IMG/VR virus record: IMGVR_UViG_3300034684_000463
Span: 1 to 40,642 of that record
Length of the DNA: 40,642 nt
Strand: one strand, 5' to 3'
Source of the DNA: a virus
Made by a program: the position numbers and the translations under genes. A model generated the notes under the pieces. It saw only the letters and a list, made by a program, of their open reading frames with translations. It ran no database searches and was not told the origin of the DNA. Positions 14,258 to 22,597 of the stretch are shown here, piece after piece (within the stretch, counting starts at the first letter, position 1; each line of letters starts with the position of its first letter).

Positions 14258-14582
14258 GCGGGAGGCACGGGAGGGAAACACCGCTGAACGAGGGAGGCTT
14301 TCTGTTTTGCGGGGGCGCGGGGAAAACAAACGGGATCAGGTGCTTATGTGCCGTTGCGGGAGGCAGGGGAGGCACGGGAGGCAAATCCCCCCGTACATGT
14401 GGAGCGTTGATCTATGAGGGGTCTGGGGTCTGATCTTTCACATGGGGGTAGCAATCTGCCTCCCTTTCCTCCCGTCCCTCCCGTTATCCTCGTCAAGCCA
14501 CTGTTATACTTATGCTTTCTCTACCTTTCTCCGTTCATTCCTCCCTCCCATAAAAACAATCTCTCTCCCATCCCTCCCTAAA
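14258..14582. repeat. Iterated GGGAGGCA region, candidate replication origin
   Basis: The gap 14231-14601 follows the helicase gene. GGGAGGCA occurs at 14260, 14358, 14367 and 14376. The last three are a perfect 9-base tandem array (GGGAGGCAN). Variants GGGAGGG and GGGAGGC occur at 14269 and 14292. The inverse TGCCTCCC occurs at 14457, with CCTCCCG at 14468 and 14477. The strand is purine-rich on the left and pyrimidine-rich from 14455 to 14580, where an AT-rich stretch (14484-14580) also lies. Iterons, strand skew, an AT-rich block and adjacency to primase and helicase fit an origin. An ATG frame from 14220 to 14417 exists but looks non-coding. Confidence 0.5.
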
Positions 14583-14601
14583 GAAAACCAGCGGAAACGA
14601 G

Positions 14602-15306
14602 ATGAAGAATAAAAGCGGAAGCGAGGCACAAAATATGGGGAAGGGTGAGGAAATGGGGCGCGAGATGATGATCGGTCAGCGGGCATCGGCCACGATCTGC
14701 GGCGTGAAGGCGCGCAAGGAAGTCTCGGTGCAGCAGATCCTCGAATGGGCCTTCCGGCGCGAGCGAGTCCAGCTGGAGCTTGACGGCAGGGTCGAGGCTG
14801 AGGGCCACCGACCGGGCGTCAGCACGATCTGGGTGATGATCCAGCGTGGCAACCTTGGCTGCAAGATCGACGGCGGCGGCACGTCCGAGCCGCATGAGGA
14901 TGCCGAGGTCGTCGCGGCTGCGGTGGCCAACCTGTCAATCGGCTGCGGCGGGAAGAGCATGGCGGTGCAGGTGGCGGAGCTGGCCCGCGCTGGCATGACG
15001 CCGGACTGGATGCCCGGAGCCAAGCCGAAGATCGTGCCGGCCGAGTGGCACACCAACCGCTATGGGCGCCGGGCCAAGGCCGAGCGGCTGACCGAGGCTC
15101 AGTCAGGCTGGCCCTGTGATGCGCGGGCCTGCATGATCACCTGGTCGCCCTCCGCCTCATCCATCGCCCGCGCCCGCCGCGCCTACCTCGGATGGTATGG
15201 CGCGCTGCTCGACATCAGGGCGAGCCTTGTCGCGGGTCGCATGCTGCGCGCCCATCAGCTCACGGATGCGATGCCGCCGCGGGAGCCGTGGAAGAAAGGG
15301 GCTTGA
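14602..15306 (+). CDS. Hypothetical protein before the late region
   Basis: This 234-residue protein of unknown function begins with a polar tail (residues 1-22). It continues IGQRASATICGVKARKEVSV, AFRRERVQLELDG, STIWVMIQRGNLGCKIDGGG, and a C-terminal region with SWPSASSIARARRAYLGWYG-like helices. Downstream ATGs at 14635, 14653, 14665 and 14668 are alternative starts, and GTGAGG precedes the one at 14653. It stands between the replication genes and the packaging genes, where lambda-like phages keep Q antiterminators or Holliday junction nucleases. I see no motif for either. Two Cys pairs are not arranged as a zinc finger. Confidence 0.75.
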   Translation: MKNKSGSEAQNMGKGEEMGREMMIGQRASATICGVKARKEVSVQQILEWAFRRERVQLELDGRVEAEGHRPGVSTIWVMIQRGNLGCKIDGGGTSEPHEDAEVVAAAVANLSIGCGGKSMAVQVAELARAGMTPDWMPGAKPKIVPAEWHTNRYGRRAKAERLTEAQSGWPCDARACMITWSPSASSIARARRAYLGWYGALLDIRASLVAGRMLRAHQLTDAMPPREPWKKGA

Positions 15307-15348
15307 CGGAATTCTAGCCCTCTTGCATTAAAGCAGGCAGCCGAATAG

Positions 15349-15386
15349 CGCCCGCCGGGAAAACCCCGAGCGGGCGTTCTGCATTC
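15349..15386 (+). terminator. Hairpin before the HNH gene
   Basis: CGCCCGC (15349-15355) pairs with GCGGGCG (15370-15376). Inside it CGGG (15356-15359) pairs with CCCG (15365-15368). TTCTGCATTCT follows. It is a probable intrinsic terminator closing the early operon, with a broken T-run that could allow read-through into the late genes. Confidence 0.6.
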
Positions 15387-15398
15387 TGGGGGTTGAAC

Positions 15399-15755
15399 AT
15401 GGGTCGGCTGAAGCAAGCGCCGTCCCGGCTCGCCGCCATGCCGCCTCGTCTGACTGCTGCGCCTGCGCCGGTCAATGAGGTCGAGCGGTCCCGCTTCCGG
15501 GATGAGAGCGCGCCCTGGCGCAAGTGGTACAAGACAGCGCGGTGGCAGAAGCTGCGCTGGTCTGTGCTGGTCCGAGACCTCTTCACCTGCCGGCGCTGCC
15601 GGCGCATCGAAGCCGACACGTCGCGGTTGGTGGCTGACCACAAGACGCCGCACCGGGGCGACGAGGCGCTGTTCTGGGATGACCAGAACCTGCAGTGCCT
15701 GTGCAAGCCATGCCACGACAAAGACAAGCAGCGCGAAGAGAGGCGAGGATGCTGA
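15399..15755 (+). CDS. HNH endonuclease (packaging-associated)
   Basis: This 118-residue protein carries an HNH nuclease core: CRRC (residues 64-67), ADH (79-81, the first His), an Asn in DDQNLQCLC (97) and CKPCH (102-106, zinc Cys pair and the last His). KWYKTARWQKLRWSVLVRD before it is typical of phage HNH proteins next to terminases. In HK97-type phages such a protein works with the terminase to cleave cos DNA. That role is inferred from position, two genes upstream of the small terminase. I chose ATG 15399. A TTG at 15393 is in frame. Confidence 0.92.
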   Translation: MGRLKQAPSRLAAMPPRLTAAPAPVNEVERSRFRDESAPWRKWYKTARWQKLRWSVLVRDLFTCRRCRRIEADTSRLVADHKTPHRGDEALFWDDQNLQCLCKPCHDKDKQREERRGC

Positions 15756-15997
15756 TCGGAATGATCGAAGGCGTCACCCGCATCATCGGCAAGAGCCAAG
15801 GCTACCTCGGCCTGCCCCTGCGGGACGAAGTGATCCACTGCACGGTCGGCGGCGAGGGGACGCCGTGCATGGTCACGGCCTGGCAGCCGACGCCGGACGA
15901 GCTGGCGCGGCTGAATGCCGGCGCTTCGGTGCATCTGCGGGTGATCGGCGCGCAGCACCCTCCGGTCATGCTCGATGTGGGCGACCCGCCAGGCTGA
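15749..15997 (+). CDS. Conserved-looking small phage protein
   Basis: This 82-residue protein begins MLIGMIEGVTRIIGKSQGYL and continues with GLPLRDEVIHC, MVTAWQPTPDELARLNAGAS and VHLRVIGAQHPPVMLDVG. It is a beta-rich fold with a conserved-looking PTPDEL turn. GAGG sits directly before the ATG at 15749, and the gene overlaps the HNH gene by seven bases. I recall similar small proteins between HNH and terminase genes in rhodobacterial phages but know no function. Confidence 0.75.
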   Translation: MLIGMIEGVTRIIGKSQGYLGLPLRDEVIHCTVGGEGTPCMVTAWQPTPDELARLNAGASVHLRVIGAQHPPVMLDVGDPPG

Positions 15998-16072
15998 TCC
16001 CGCCTCGGCGTACCGGTCGGGACCGGGTCGACCGGTCGCCGTGCCGACCGATGCCGAAATGTCACGGCCCTG

Positions 16073-16114
16073 CCCCGAGGGGGGGTGGGTCGAAAGTCCA
16101 GAACCCCCTCGGCC
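16073..16114. other. Candidate cos / packaging site
   Basis: In the 156-base gap before the small terminase gene, CCGAGGGGG (16075-16083) and CCCCCTCGG (16104-16112) form a nine-pair dyad around GTGGGTCGAAAGTCC. This is followed by CTAGACCCGCGTCA. HNH-terminase phages commonly carry their cohesive-end site exactly here, with a G-run, GGTC-AAAG-like core and GC-rich flanks. Repeated GGTCG/CCGGTC words at 16015-16050 could be terminase-binding sites. The hairpin could instead be a terminator, though no T-run follows. Confidence 0.45.
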
Positions 16115-16153
16115 TCTAGACCCGCGTCATACCCATTCGGAGATTTTTTTCTG

Positions 16154-16630
16154 ATGAGCGAGAGTTTTGACCTCTTCGGCCACCCGGTTCGGTCCGGCAA
16201 GGGCCAGAAGGGGCGGCCCCGCTATGAGGCGAGCGAGAAAGACCGCAACAAAATCAAGCTGTTGCTGGCTCTCGGTTGGTCCATCGATCGAATGGCGAAC
16301 GCGATCGGCGTCTCGGCGGCCACGGTGAAGAGGTATTTTAGAGCCGAGCTGAAGGTTCGGGATGCGATGCGGGACAGGCTCGACGCGCGGCGCTTCGAGA
16401 TCGCCATGGAGCAGGCGAACGCCGGCAACGTCGCCGCGCTCAAAGAGTTGGGCAAGATGCTTGATCGATCGGACCTGATGGGGCTCGAAGACAAGCTGCG
16501 GCGGGCACAGGAGGATCAGCCGGCGCCGCGCGGCAAAACGCTGGGCAAGAAAGAGGCGGCGCAAGAGGCGGCGAAGACCGCAGGCGAGAACAGCCAGTGG
16601 GGCAACGATCTGCTGCCCGGCGTCCACTGA
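16154..16630 (+). CDS. terS: Terminase small subunit
   Basis: This 158-residue protein recognises the packaging site and recruits the large terminase. The N-terminal DNA-binding domain has an HTH at residues about 30-65 (NKIKLLLALGWSIDRMANAI, then GVSAATVKRYFRAEL). Long oligomerisation helices (MRDRLDARRFEIAMEQANAG, NVAALKELGKMLDRSD) and a charged C-terminal tail follow. CGGAGA lies ten bases before the chosen ATG. The longer frame to 16085 runs through the candidate cos region. The gene is followed after two bases by the large subunit. Confidence 0.85.
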   Translation: MSESFDLFGHPVRSGKGQKGRPRYEASEKDRNKIKLLLALGWSIDRMANAIGVSAATVKRYFRAELKVRDAMRDRLDARRFEIAMEQANAGNVAALKELGKMLDRSDLMGLEDKLRRAQEDQPAPRGKTLGKKEAAQEAAKTAGENSQWGNDLLPGVH

Positions 16631-16632
16631 TC

Positions 16633-18339
16633 ATGAGCGCACCGATCCCGGCCTCGGCATGGTCGACCGCTCTGCCGGATTGGAAGGAAAGGATCCGGGC
16701 CGGCGCTTCCCTTGTGCCCGATCTGCCGCTTTACGACGCGGTCGCGGAGAAGGCGCTGCGGATCTTCAAGCGCCTGAGGGTGCCCGACATCATCGGCACG
16801 CCGACCTATGGCGAGGCGTGTGGCCAATGGGTCTTCGACCTGGTGCGCGCCATCTTCGGGAGTTACGACCCGGAGACCAAGCGACGGGCGCTGCGGGAGT
16901 TCTTCCTGCTGGTGCCGAAGAAGAACGGCAAGTCGTCGATCGCAGCCGCGATCATCGTCACCGCGGCGATCCTGAACGAGAGGCCAGAGGCGGAGCTGCT
17001 GCTGATCGCGCCGACCATGCGCATCGCGGGCATCGCCTTCAAGCAGGCCGTCGGCATCATCCGACTCGATCCCGAGCTGAACAAGCTGTTCCACCCGCAG
17101 GACAACCTGAAGCGCATCACGCATCTGAACACGCGGGCGGTCATCGAGATCAAGGCCGCCGACGCAGATGTCATCACCGGGTCGAAGGCGACCTACATCC
17201 TGATCGACGAGACCCACGTCTTCGCGTCGAAGCCCAAGGCCTCGGATATCTTCGTCGAGATCCGCGGTGGGCTTGCGGCTCGTCCTGACGGGTTCCTGCT
17301 TCAGATCACGACGCAGTCGAAGTCGCCGCCGGCCGGTGTCTTCAAGGCTGAGTTGGCAAAGGCTCGCGACGTGCGCGATGGCCTCTTCGCGTTCCCGATG
17401 CTGGCAGTTCTGTATGAGCTCCCGGCCGAGGATGCGCTCGAGGGTGGCTGGATGCGGCCTGAGACCTGGGGGATGGTCAACCCGAACCTGAACCGTTCGG
17501 TCGACGCGGCCTATCTCGGCGACGAGATCGCGACGGCCGAGCGCGAGGGGCCGGAGAAGCTGGCGCTGATCGCGTCTCAGCACTTCAACGTTGAAGTGGG
17601 ATTAGGCCTTCACGCCGATCGCTGGCCCGGGGCGCTGTACTGGGAGGCGGCAGCGCTGCCCGGGCTGACGCTAGACCGGATGATGGAGATCTGTGACGTC
17701 TGCGTCGTGGGCATCGACGGCGGCGGGCTCGACGATCTTATGGCGCTTGCCGTGATCGGGCGGCATGCAAAAAGCAGGCACTGGATGCACTGGGCAAAGG
17801 CTTGGGCGCAGCCTGATGTTCTGGAGAGGCGGAAGGAGATCGTTCCGCGGCTTCGCGACTTTGAGAAGCAGGGCGATCTGGTGTTCTGCGAGACTTCCGA
17901 GCAGCAGGAAGCGGAAGTCGCAGACATCTGCGAGCGGCTGTTCCTGGCCGGTCTCCTGCCGGAGGAGAGTGGCATCGGCCTCGACAGCGCGGGCGTCGCG
18001 ACACTGCTCGATGTTCTGGCGGAGCGGGGAATGGAGAACCCTCTGACCACTGCGGTCGGCCAGGGCTGGAAGCTCCAGTCGGCGGTTCTGACGCTGCCCC
18101 GGAAGTTGAAGGACAAGACGATGCGCAATTGTGGTCAGCCGCTGATGGACTGGTGCGTCGGCAATGCGAAGACCGAACTGAGAGGGAGCAACTACGTGGT
18201 CACGAAGCAGGCCGCTGGCGCGGCGAAAATCGACCCGCTGATGGCGACCTTCAACGCAGCCATGCTGATGTTCCTCAACCCGCAGGCGTCCGTCAAATCA
18301 ATCGACGGCTTCCTCGCCCAACCTGTCGGGGTCTACTGA
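16633..18339 (+). CDS. terL: Terminase large subunit
   Basis: This 568-residue motor and nuclease packages DNA into the prohead. It has a Walker A-like VPKKNGKS at residues 94-101 and a Walker B YILIDETH at 188-195 (catalytic Glu193). A coupling region around LQITTQSKSPPAG follows. The C-terminal RNase H-like nuclease has acidic motifs including VVGIDGGGLDDLMAL. The size and motif forms match the Terminase_1/YmfN group of HK97-like phages. The start at 16633 follows the small subunit by two bases, and the stop overlaps the portal ATG. Confidence 0.96.
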   Translation: MSAPIPASAWSTALPDWKERIRAGASLVPDLPLYDAVAEKALRIFKRLRVPDIIGTPTYGEACGQWVFDLVRAIFGSYDPETKRRALREFFLLVPKKNGKSSIAAAIIVTAAILNERPEAELLLIAPTMRIAGIAFKQAVGIIRLDPELNKLFHPQDNLKRITHLNTRAVIEIKAADADVITGSKATYILIDETHVFASKPKASDIFVEIRGGLAARPDGFLLQITTQSKSPPAGVFKAELAKARDVRDGLFAFPMLAVLYELPAEDALEGGWMRPETWGMVNPNLNRSVDAAYLGDEIATAEREGPEKLALIASQHFNVEVGLGLHADRWPGALYWEAAALPGLTLDRMMEICDVCVVGIDGGGLDDLMALAVIGRHAKSRHWMHWAKAWAQPDVLERRKEIVPRLRDFEKQGDLVFCETSEQQEAEVADICERLFLAGLLPEESGIGLDSAGVATLLDVLAERGMENPLTTAVGQGWKLQSAVLTLPRKLKDKTMRNCGQPLMDWCVGNAKTELRGSNYVVTKQAAGAAKIDPLMATFNAAMLMFLNPQASVKSIDGFLAQPVGVY

Positions 18340-19583
18340 TGGAGAAGAAGTTCCAAGGTGTCGTCGACCGCTTTGGCAAGCCCTTGGCCGCGCTGTCCGA
18401 TCTGACCAAGGAACAGCGGCTGACGCTGCAAGGCGGAGACCTCGGATACCACGTCGCCAGCAGCGCGACGGGCAAGGTTGTCACCCTGTCCTCTTCGCTG
18501 ACCATCTCGGCAGTCTGGGCCTGCATCTCGCGCAGCGCCCAGGCGATGGCGTCGCTGCCGCTGGATCTCTATCGCAAGACCACCGCGGGCCGGCAGAAGC
18601 AGGACGGCAGCGTCGCCGATCTTCTGAGCCTGTCGCCCAACGCCGATCAGACCCCGGTCGAGTTCTGGGAAGGCATGTTCTCCTGGATGCTTACCACCGG
18701 CAACGCCTATGCCGAGATCATCTGGATCAACGGTCGCGCGTCATCGCTGCTGCCGATGCCGTCGACGCATGTGACGCCAATCCGGAACCCGCGTACCAAC
18801 GTCCTGATGTACGAATGCCGAGATCCCGCGACGTCCGCGAAGAGGGTGCTCGACAGCCGTGACGTCTTCCACCTTCGCGGGTGGGGGTTCGGCGGCGACG
18901 AGGGCATGTCCCCGGTGCGATGGGGGACACAATCCCTCGGCGCGGCGATGGCGGCGGACGAGGCATCGGGCAAGATGTTCGGCGCCGGCATGCAGGCCTC
19001 GGGCGTGCTGAAGACCAATCAGGGACTGAAGCCCGATCAGCGCGGCCAGCTGCAGGCGATCATGGAAAGCTATTCGGGGTCGACCAGAGCCGGAAAGATC
19101 ATGATCCTCGAAGCGGGGATGGACTTCCAGGCGCTCACGATGAACCCGGATGACGCGCAGATGCTGGAGACGCGCCGCTTCTCGATCGAGGAAGTGTGCC
19201 GCTGGTTTGGCGTCCCGCCGATCGTCATCGGTCACGCGGCAGAAGGCCAGACGATGTGGGGCACCGGCGTCGAGCAGATCTTCCTGTCGTGGATGTGGAG
19301 CGGCATCAACCCGGTGCTGAAGAAGGTCGAACAGCGGATCCGCAAGCAGCTGGTGCCGCTGCGGGACCAGCGCGATGTCTATGCCGAGTTCAATCGCGAA
19401 GCGATGCTTCAGATGGACAGCAAGGCCAAGGCCGAGTTCATCCGCGCCATGGTCTCGTCGGCGGTCATGACGCCGGACGAGGCGCGCGACAAGCTGAACA
19501 TGGAACGCAAGGGCGACGCGGCCGACGAGCTCTGGATGCAGGGCGCGATGCAGCCGATCAACAGACTGAACACAGGGAACTGA
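18339..19583 (+). CDS. HK97-family portal protein
   Basis: This 414-residue protein forms the dodecameric DNA gate of the capsid. Family features are read in order: SSSLTISAVWACISRSAQAM, ASLPLDLYRKT, then TPVEFWEGMFSWMLTTGNAY, FHLRGWGFGGDEGMSP, FQALTMNPDDAQMLETRRFS, EEVCRWFGVPPIVIGHA, and NPVLKKVEQRIRKQLVP. The C-terminal MVSSAVMTPDEARDKLNMER is the usual end of the wing and crown. The ATG at 18339 overlaps the terL stop (TGATG). The longer frame to 18129 is a shadow of terL. Confidence 0.96.
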   Translation: MEKKFQGVVDRFGKPLAALSDLTKEQRLTLQGGDLGYHVASSATGKVVTLSSSLTISAVWACISRSAQAMASLPLDLYRKTTAGRQKQDGSVADLLSLSPNADQTPVEFWEGMFSWMLTTGNAYAEIIWINGRASSLLPMPSTHVTPIRNPRTNVLMYECRDPATSAKRVLDSRDVFHLRGWGFGGDEGMSPVRWGTQSLGAAMAADEASGKMFGAGMQASGVLKTNQGLKPDQRGQLQAIMESYSGSTRAGKIMILEAGMDFQALTMNPDDAQMLETRRFSIEEVCRWFGVPPIVIGHAAEGQTMWGTGVEQIFLSWMWSGINPVLKKVEQRIRKQLVPLRDQRDVYAEFNREAMLQMDSKAKAEFIRAMVSSAVMTPDEARDKLNMERKGDAADELWMQGAMQPINRLNTGN

Positions 19584-19584
19584 C

Positions 19585-20439
19585 ATGGCCAAGAACCACA
19601 TGCCTGTCGCGCATTTCGGTGTGCGGCCTGATGACGTGCGCGCCGACTGCGCGCCCCCTAAAGCCCTCGACAAGTGGCAGCCCGAGGTCAAGGCGCTCTC
19701 GGACGAGTCCTCCGACGCCCCCTTCGTCCTCGACGTGATGGACGTCATCGGCGAGAGCTGGGACGGCTACGGGATCACCGCCCGCCGCGTCGGCGCGCTG
19801 CTGCGTTCCGCGGGCGACCGCGAAGTGATCGTGAACATCAACAGCCCGGGCGGCGACGTCTTCGAGGGGCTGGCGATCTACAACCTGCTGCGCGCTCACA
19901 AGGGCGACGTCACCGTGCGCGTCGTCGGCCTGGCCGCCTCGGCGGCGTCGGTCATCGCGATGGGCGGCGACCGGATAGAGATCGCCCGCGCCGGCTTCCT
20001 GATGATCCACAACACATGGGTCTATGCGGTCGGTGATCGGCATGACCTCGGCACGATCGCCGGGCAGCTCGGGGCATTCGACGAGGTGATGGCCGAGCTT
20101 TACGCGATCCGGTCGGGCGTGGATGCGGCCGAAGTCGGCCAGATGATGGACCGCGAGACGTGGATCTCGGGCCGGGCGGCGGTGGAGCAGAAGTTCGCGG
20201 ATGATCTCTTGGCCTCCGACCTGATCACCGTCAACGAGAAGGCCCGGGCCGAAGCGCCGCGGCTCAAGAACCTCGCCAAGATCGACGCGGCCATGGCGCG
20301 GGGCGGCCTGCCGCGGGCCGAGCGCCGCAGTCTCATCAAGGAAATTACCAGCAAGCCGAGCGCTGCTGATGACGACACGCCGAGCGCTGTCGAAAGCCTG
20401 AACGCCCTTCACGGCGCGTTCAAATCGTTCCTGGGCTAA
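19585..20439 (+). CDS. ClpP-like prohead protease
   Basis: This 284-residue serine protease would cleave the capsid scaffold domain during maturation. The ClpP/crotonase fold is clear: VIVNINSPGGDVFEGLAIYN, then the nucleophile Ser119 in GLAASAASV, the catalytic His142 in FLMIHNTW, and an Asp in MMDRETWISGRAAVE. The stretch after residue 200 is a charged helical C-terminal extension. The gene lies between portal and capsid, in the standard HK97-type order, one base after the portal stop. Confidence 0.95.
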   Translation: MAKNHMPVAHFGVRPDDVRADCAPPKALDKWQPEVKALSDESSDAPFVLDVMDVIGESWDGYGITARRVGALLRSAGDREVIVNINSPGGDVFEGLAIYNLLRAHKGDVTVRVVGLAASAASVIAMGGDRIEIARAGFLMIHNTWVYAVGDRHDLGTIAGQLGAFDEVMAELYAIRSGVDAAEVGQMMDRETWISGRAAVEQKFADDLLASDLITVNEKARAEAPRLKNLAKIDAAMARGGLPRAERRSLIKEITSKPSAADDDTPSAVESLNALHGAFKSFLG

Positions 20440-20451
20440 GAGGAGATCATC

Positions 20452-21669
20452 ATGCCCTTTGATTTGGAAAAGTCTTTCGGCGACCTGAAAGACGACTTCA
20501 CCAAGGTCACGAACAAGCTGAACAGCAGTGTTCAGAATGTCCTGGACGAGAACAAGCGCCTCGGCAGCTTGACCGAGGATACCAAGAACGCCCTCGACAA
20601 GGCTCTGAGCGAGCAGGGCGAACTGAAGGGGCGGCTGGACGAGATCCAGGCCTCGGCGCGCGAGATGGAGCAGCGGTTCGCCAACGGCAACCGTGGTGGC
20701 GCTGGCGCCGCGAAGTCCCTCGGCCAGCTCGTGGTCGAGGAAGCCGCCGACAAGATCCGTGCGCTGGCCAAGAGCGGCGTTCACGGGGATGCAAGCCTCG
20801 GCGTCTTCAACGCCATCACCTCGCTCCCGGGGTCGGGCGGCGCGCTGCTGCCTGAGCGTCGCGAGACCGAGATCATCGCCGAGCCGGACAAGAAGCTCGT
20901 CGTGAAAGACCTGATCACCGTCGGCGAGACCGAGCAGGCGCTGATCAAGTTCTTCCGCGAGCTGGCGCGCACCGGCGCGGCCGGCATCGTTCCCGATGAC
21001 GGAACGACCGTGAAGCCTCTGATCGACAAGACCTGGTCGTCGGAGTCCGAGGAGGTGAAGACGATCGCCGGCCGGATGGAGATCCACAAGCACATGCTGG
21101 ACGACATCCCGGCGCTGCGGACCGACATCGACAACACGCTTCGCTACGAGGTGAACAAGGTCGAGAACGCGCAGATCCTCGCCGGCAACGGCGTGGGCGA
21201 GAACTTCTCGGGCCTGATCACCAACGCGACCGAGTACGCCCAGGGCAGCCGGGAAGGGGCCGGGATCACCATCCTCGATCGCCTGCGCCTCGCCATGCTT
21301 CAGGTGTCGGCCGCCGGCTATGTCGTCGACGCGCATGTCCTGAACATCTGGGACTGGGCCACGGCGGAGATGCTGAAGGACACCACCGGCCGCTACATCT
21401 TCGGCAACCCCTTCAACGAGACCGCCACGCCGCGGCTCTGGGGGCGCCGGGTGGTCGACACCGAAGACATGCCGGAAGGCGACTTCATGACCGGCGCGTT
21501 CAAGATGGCCGCGACCTACTACCAGCGGCAGGACATCGAGGTGCTGCTGTCGTCGGAGAACCGCGACAACTTCGACAAGAACATGCTGACGGTTCGCGGC
21601 GAGAAGCGGGGCGTTGTCGTCGTCAAGCGCCCGCTGGCGCTCTGCTACTACACGCCTGCCGAAGGCTGA
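20452..21669 (+). CDS. HK97-fold major capsid protein
   Basis: This 405-residue protein is the shell subunit. Residues about 1-100 are a coiled-coil delta (scaffold) domain (FGDLKDDFTKVTNKLNSSVQ through SAREMEQRF), presumably removed by the upstream protease. The HK97 body follows: GGALLPERRETEIIAEPDKK as N-arm, ADWGRM-type E-loop region near IAGRMEIHKHMLDDIPALRT, then YEVNKVENAQILAGNG, and the P-domain around LRLAMLQVSAAGYVVDAHVL. AGGAGA sits eight bases before the ATG. Confidence 0.95.
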   Translation: MPFDLEKSFGDLKDDFTKVTNKLNSSVQNVLDENKRLGSLTEDTKNALDKALSEQGELKGRLDEIQASAREMEQRFANGNRGGAGAAKSLGQLVVEEAADKIRALAKSGVHGDASLGVFNAITSLPGSGGALLPERRETEIIAEPDKKLVVKDLITVGETEQALIKFFRELARTGAAGIVPDDGTTVKPLIDKTWSSESEEVKTIAGRMEIHKHMLDDIPALRTDIDNTLRYEVNKVENAQILAGNGVGENFSGLITNATEYAQGSREGAGITILDRLRLAMLQVSAAGYVVDAHVLNIWDWATAEMLKDTTGRYIFGNPFNETATPRLWGRRVVDTEDMPEGDFMTGAFKMAATYYQRQDIEVLLSSENRDNFDKNMLTVRGEKRGVVVVKRPLALCYYTPAEG

Positions 21670-21676
21670 TCATCGG

Positions 21677-21703
21677 AGCGCGGCCTGAGGGTCGCGCTTC
21701 TTT
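21677..21703 (+). terminator. Terminator-like hairpin after the capsid gene
   Basis: A nine-pair stem with one G-T pair (AGCGCGGCC 21677-21685 with GGTCGCGCT 21690-21698) over TGAG is followed by TTCTTTCC. It lies in the 59-base gap after the capsid stop. It probably reduces, but does not end, transcription into the less-needed connector genes. Confidence 0.6.
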
Positions 21704-21728
21704 CCAAATCCATTGAAGGAAACATCCA

Positions 21729-22241
21729 ATGCCAAAGCTGAAAGCACTGCGCGGCTCGATCGGGACCTATGGTCGCGTCGCAGCCGGGGGCATCGTCGAG
21801 GTGGACGATGCCGAGGCCAAGAAGCTGCTGGAGACCAAGCGCTTCCAGCGCGCGTCGGACGCTGACGTGAAGGCCGCACAGGCCGCACAGAGGAAGTTCC
21901 TTAAGGTGGCCGTCGCCGGCGCGACGCCTGGCTTCGCGCCCGTCGCGGAAGCGCCGCAGCCAGTCGAGGACGCCTTCGGCGCGCTGGAGATCGAACAACA
22001 GCGCGCCGAGATCCAACGCGGGATCGAAGCGCTGGCGGCGGAGGCATCCCGTCTGAGCGCGATCGAGGCGCAGCTGATCGAGCGGCATGATCTGCAGGAA
22101 GACCGCCACGCCGACCTGAAGCGCCGGGAGGAAGACCTGCAGAAGCGCGAGGAGGCGCTGGCGGCATCCGCGGCCGAGAAGGCCCAGAAGCAAGCTGCCG
22201 AAGCGGATGCGGCCGACAAGGCGAAAAAGGCCGGCAAATGA
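21729..22241 (+). CDS. Head-associated protein of unknown role
   Basis: This 170-residue protein has an N-terminal beta domain (residues 1-45, LRGSIGTYGRVAAGGIVEVD, then AEAKKLLETKRFQRA). It is like a short SH3-type domain seen in small head proteins. The following Ala/Glu-rich coiled coil (about 85-170) includes LEIEQQRAEIQRGIEALAAE and ends KADKAKKAGK-like. GAAGGA lies eight bases before the ATG. The position between capsid and connector suggests a head fibre, decoration protein or chaperone. No family is assigned. Confidence 0.7.
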   Translation: MPKLKALRGSIGTYGRVAAGGIVEVDDAEAKKLLETKRFQRASDADVKAAQAAQRKFLKVAVAGATPGFAPVAEAPQPVEDAFGALEIEQQRAEIQRGIEALAAEASRLSAIEAQLIERHDLQEDRHADLKRREEDLQKREEALAASAAEKAQKQAAEADAADKAKKAGK

Positions 22242-22597
22242 TCCTGAGCCTGGCCGATCTGAAAGCGCATCTTCGCGTCGATGACGACAACGAAGACGTC
22301 ATCCTGGGAGTTTACGCGGAAGCTGCCGAGGTGATGCTCGCGAACTGGATCGGCCGGCCCTTCTACGCGCAAGCGTCCGACCTGCCGGTGCTCGGATCGC
22401 CGGGGTATGATCAATACCAGATGGTCGCTGATCCGGCCATTCTGGCCGCGGTGCTCATGCTGGTCGATCGGATGTACAACTTCCGGGACGGCGACGGTGC
22501 AGAAGGCGCGAACGCGGTTCCGCCGCTGGTGGTGCAGGCGCTGGTCTCCGGGCATCGGGTGTTCCGTCCCTCGGCATGTGAGACCCTCCCAAGATGA
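22238..22597 (+). CDS. Gp6-like head-tail connector
   Basis: This 119-residue protein begins MILSLADLKAHLRVDDDNED and continues VILGVYAEAAEVMLANWIGR. That is the signature of HK97 gp6-like connectors (Phage_connect_1): 'L-x-x-L-K-x-H-L-R-V-D' followed by helices. MVADPAILAAVLMLVDRMYN is the third helix. It would form the first ring below the portal. The start overlaps the previous stop as ATGA. The C-terminus includes a short loop VFRPSACETLPR. Confidence 0.88.
   Translation: MILSLADLKAHLRVDDDNEDVILGVYAEAAEVMLANWIGRPFYAQASDLPVLGSPGYDQYQMVADPAILAAVLMLVDRMYNFRDGDGAEGANAVPPLVVQALVSGHRVFRPSACETLPR

Noticed and set aside
14220-14417. ATG frame running into the purine-rich repeat region
   Set aside because: The translation is dominated by Arg/Gly runs created by the GGGAGGCA repeats and has no ribosome binding site.
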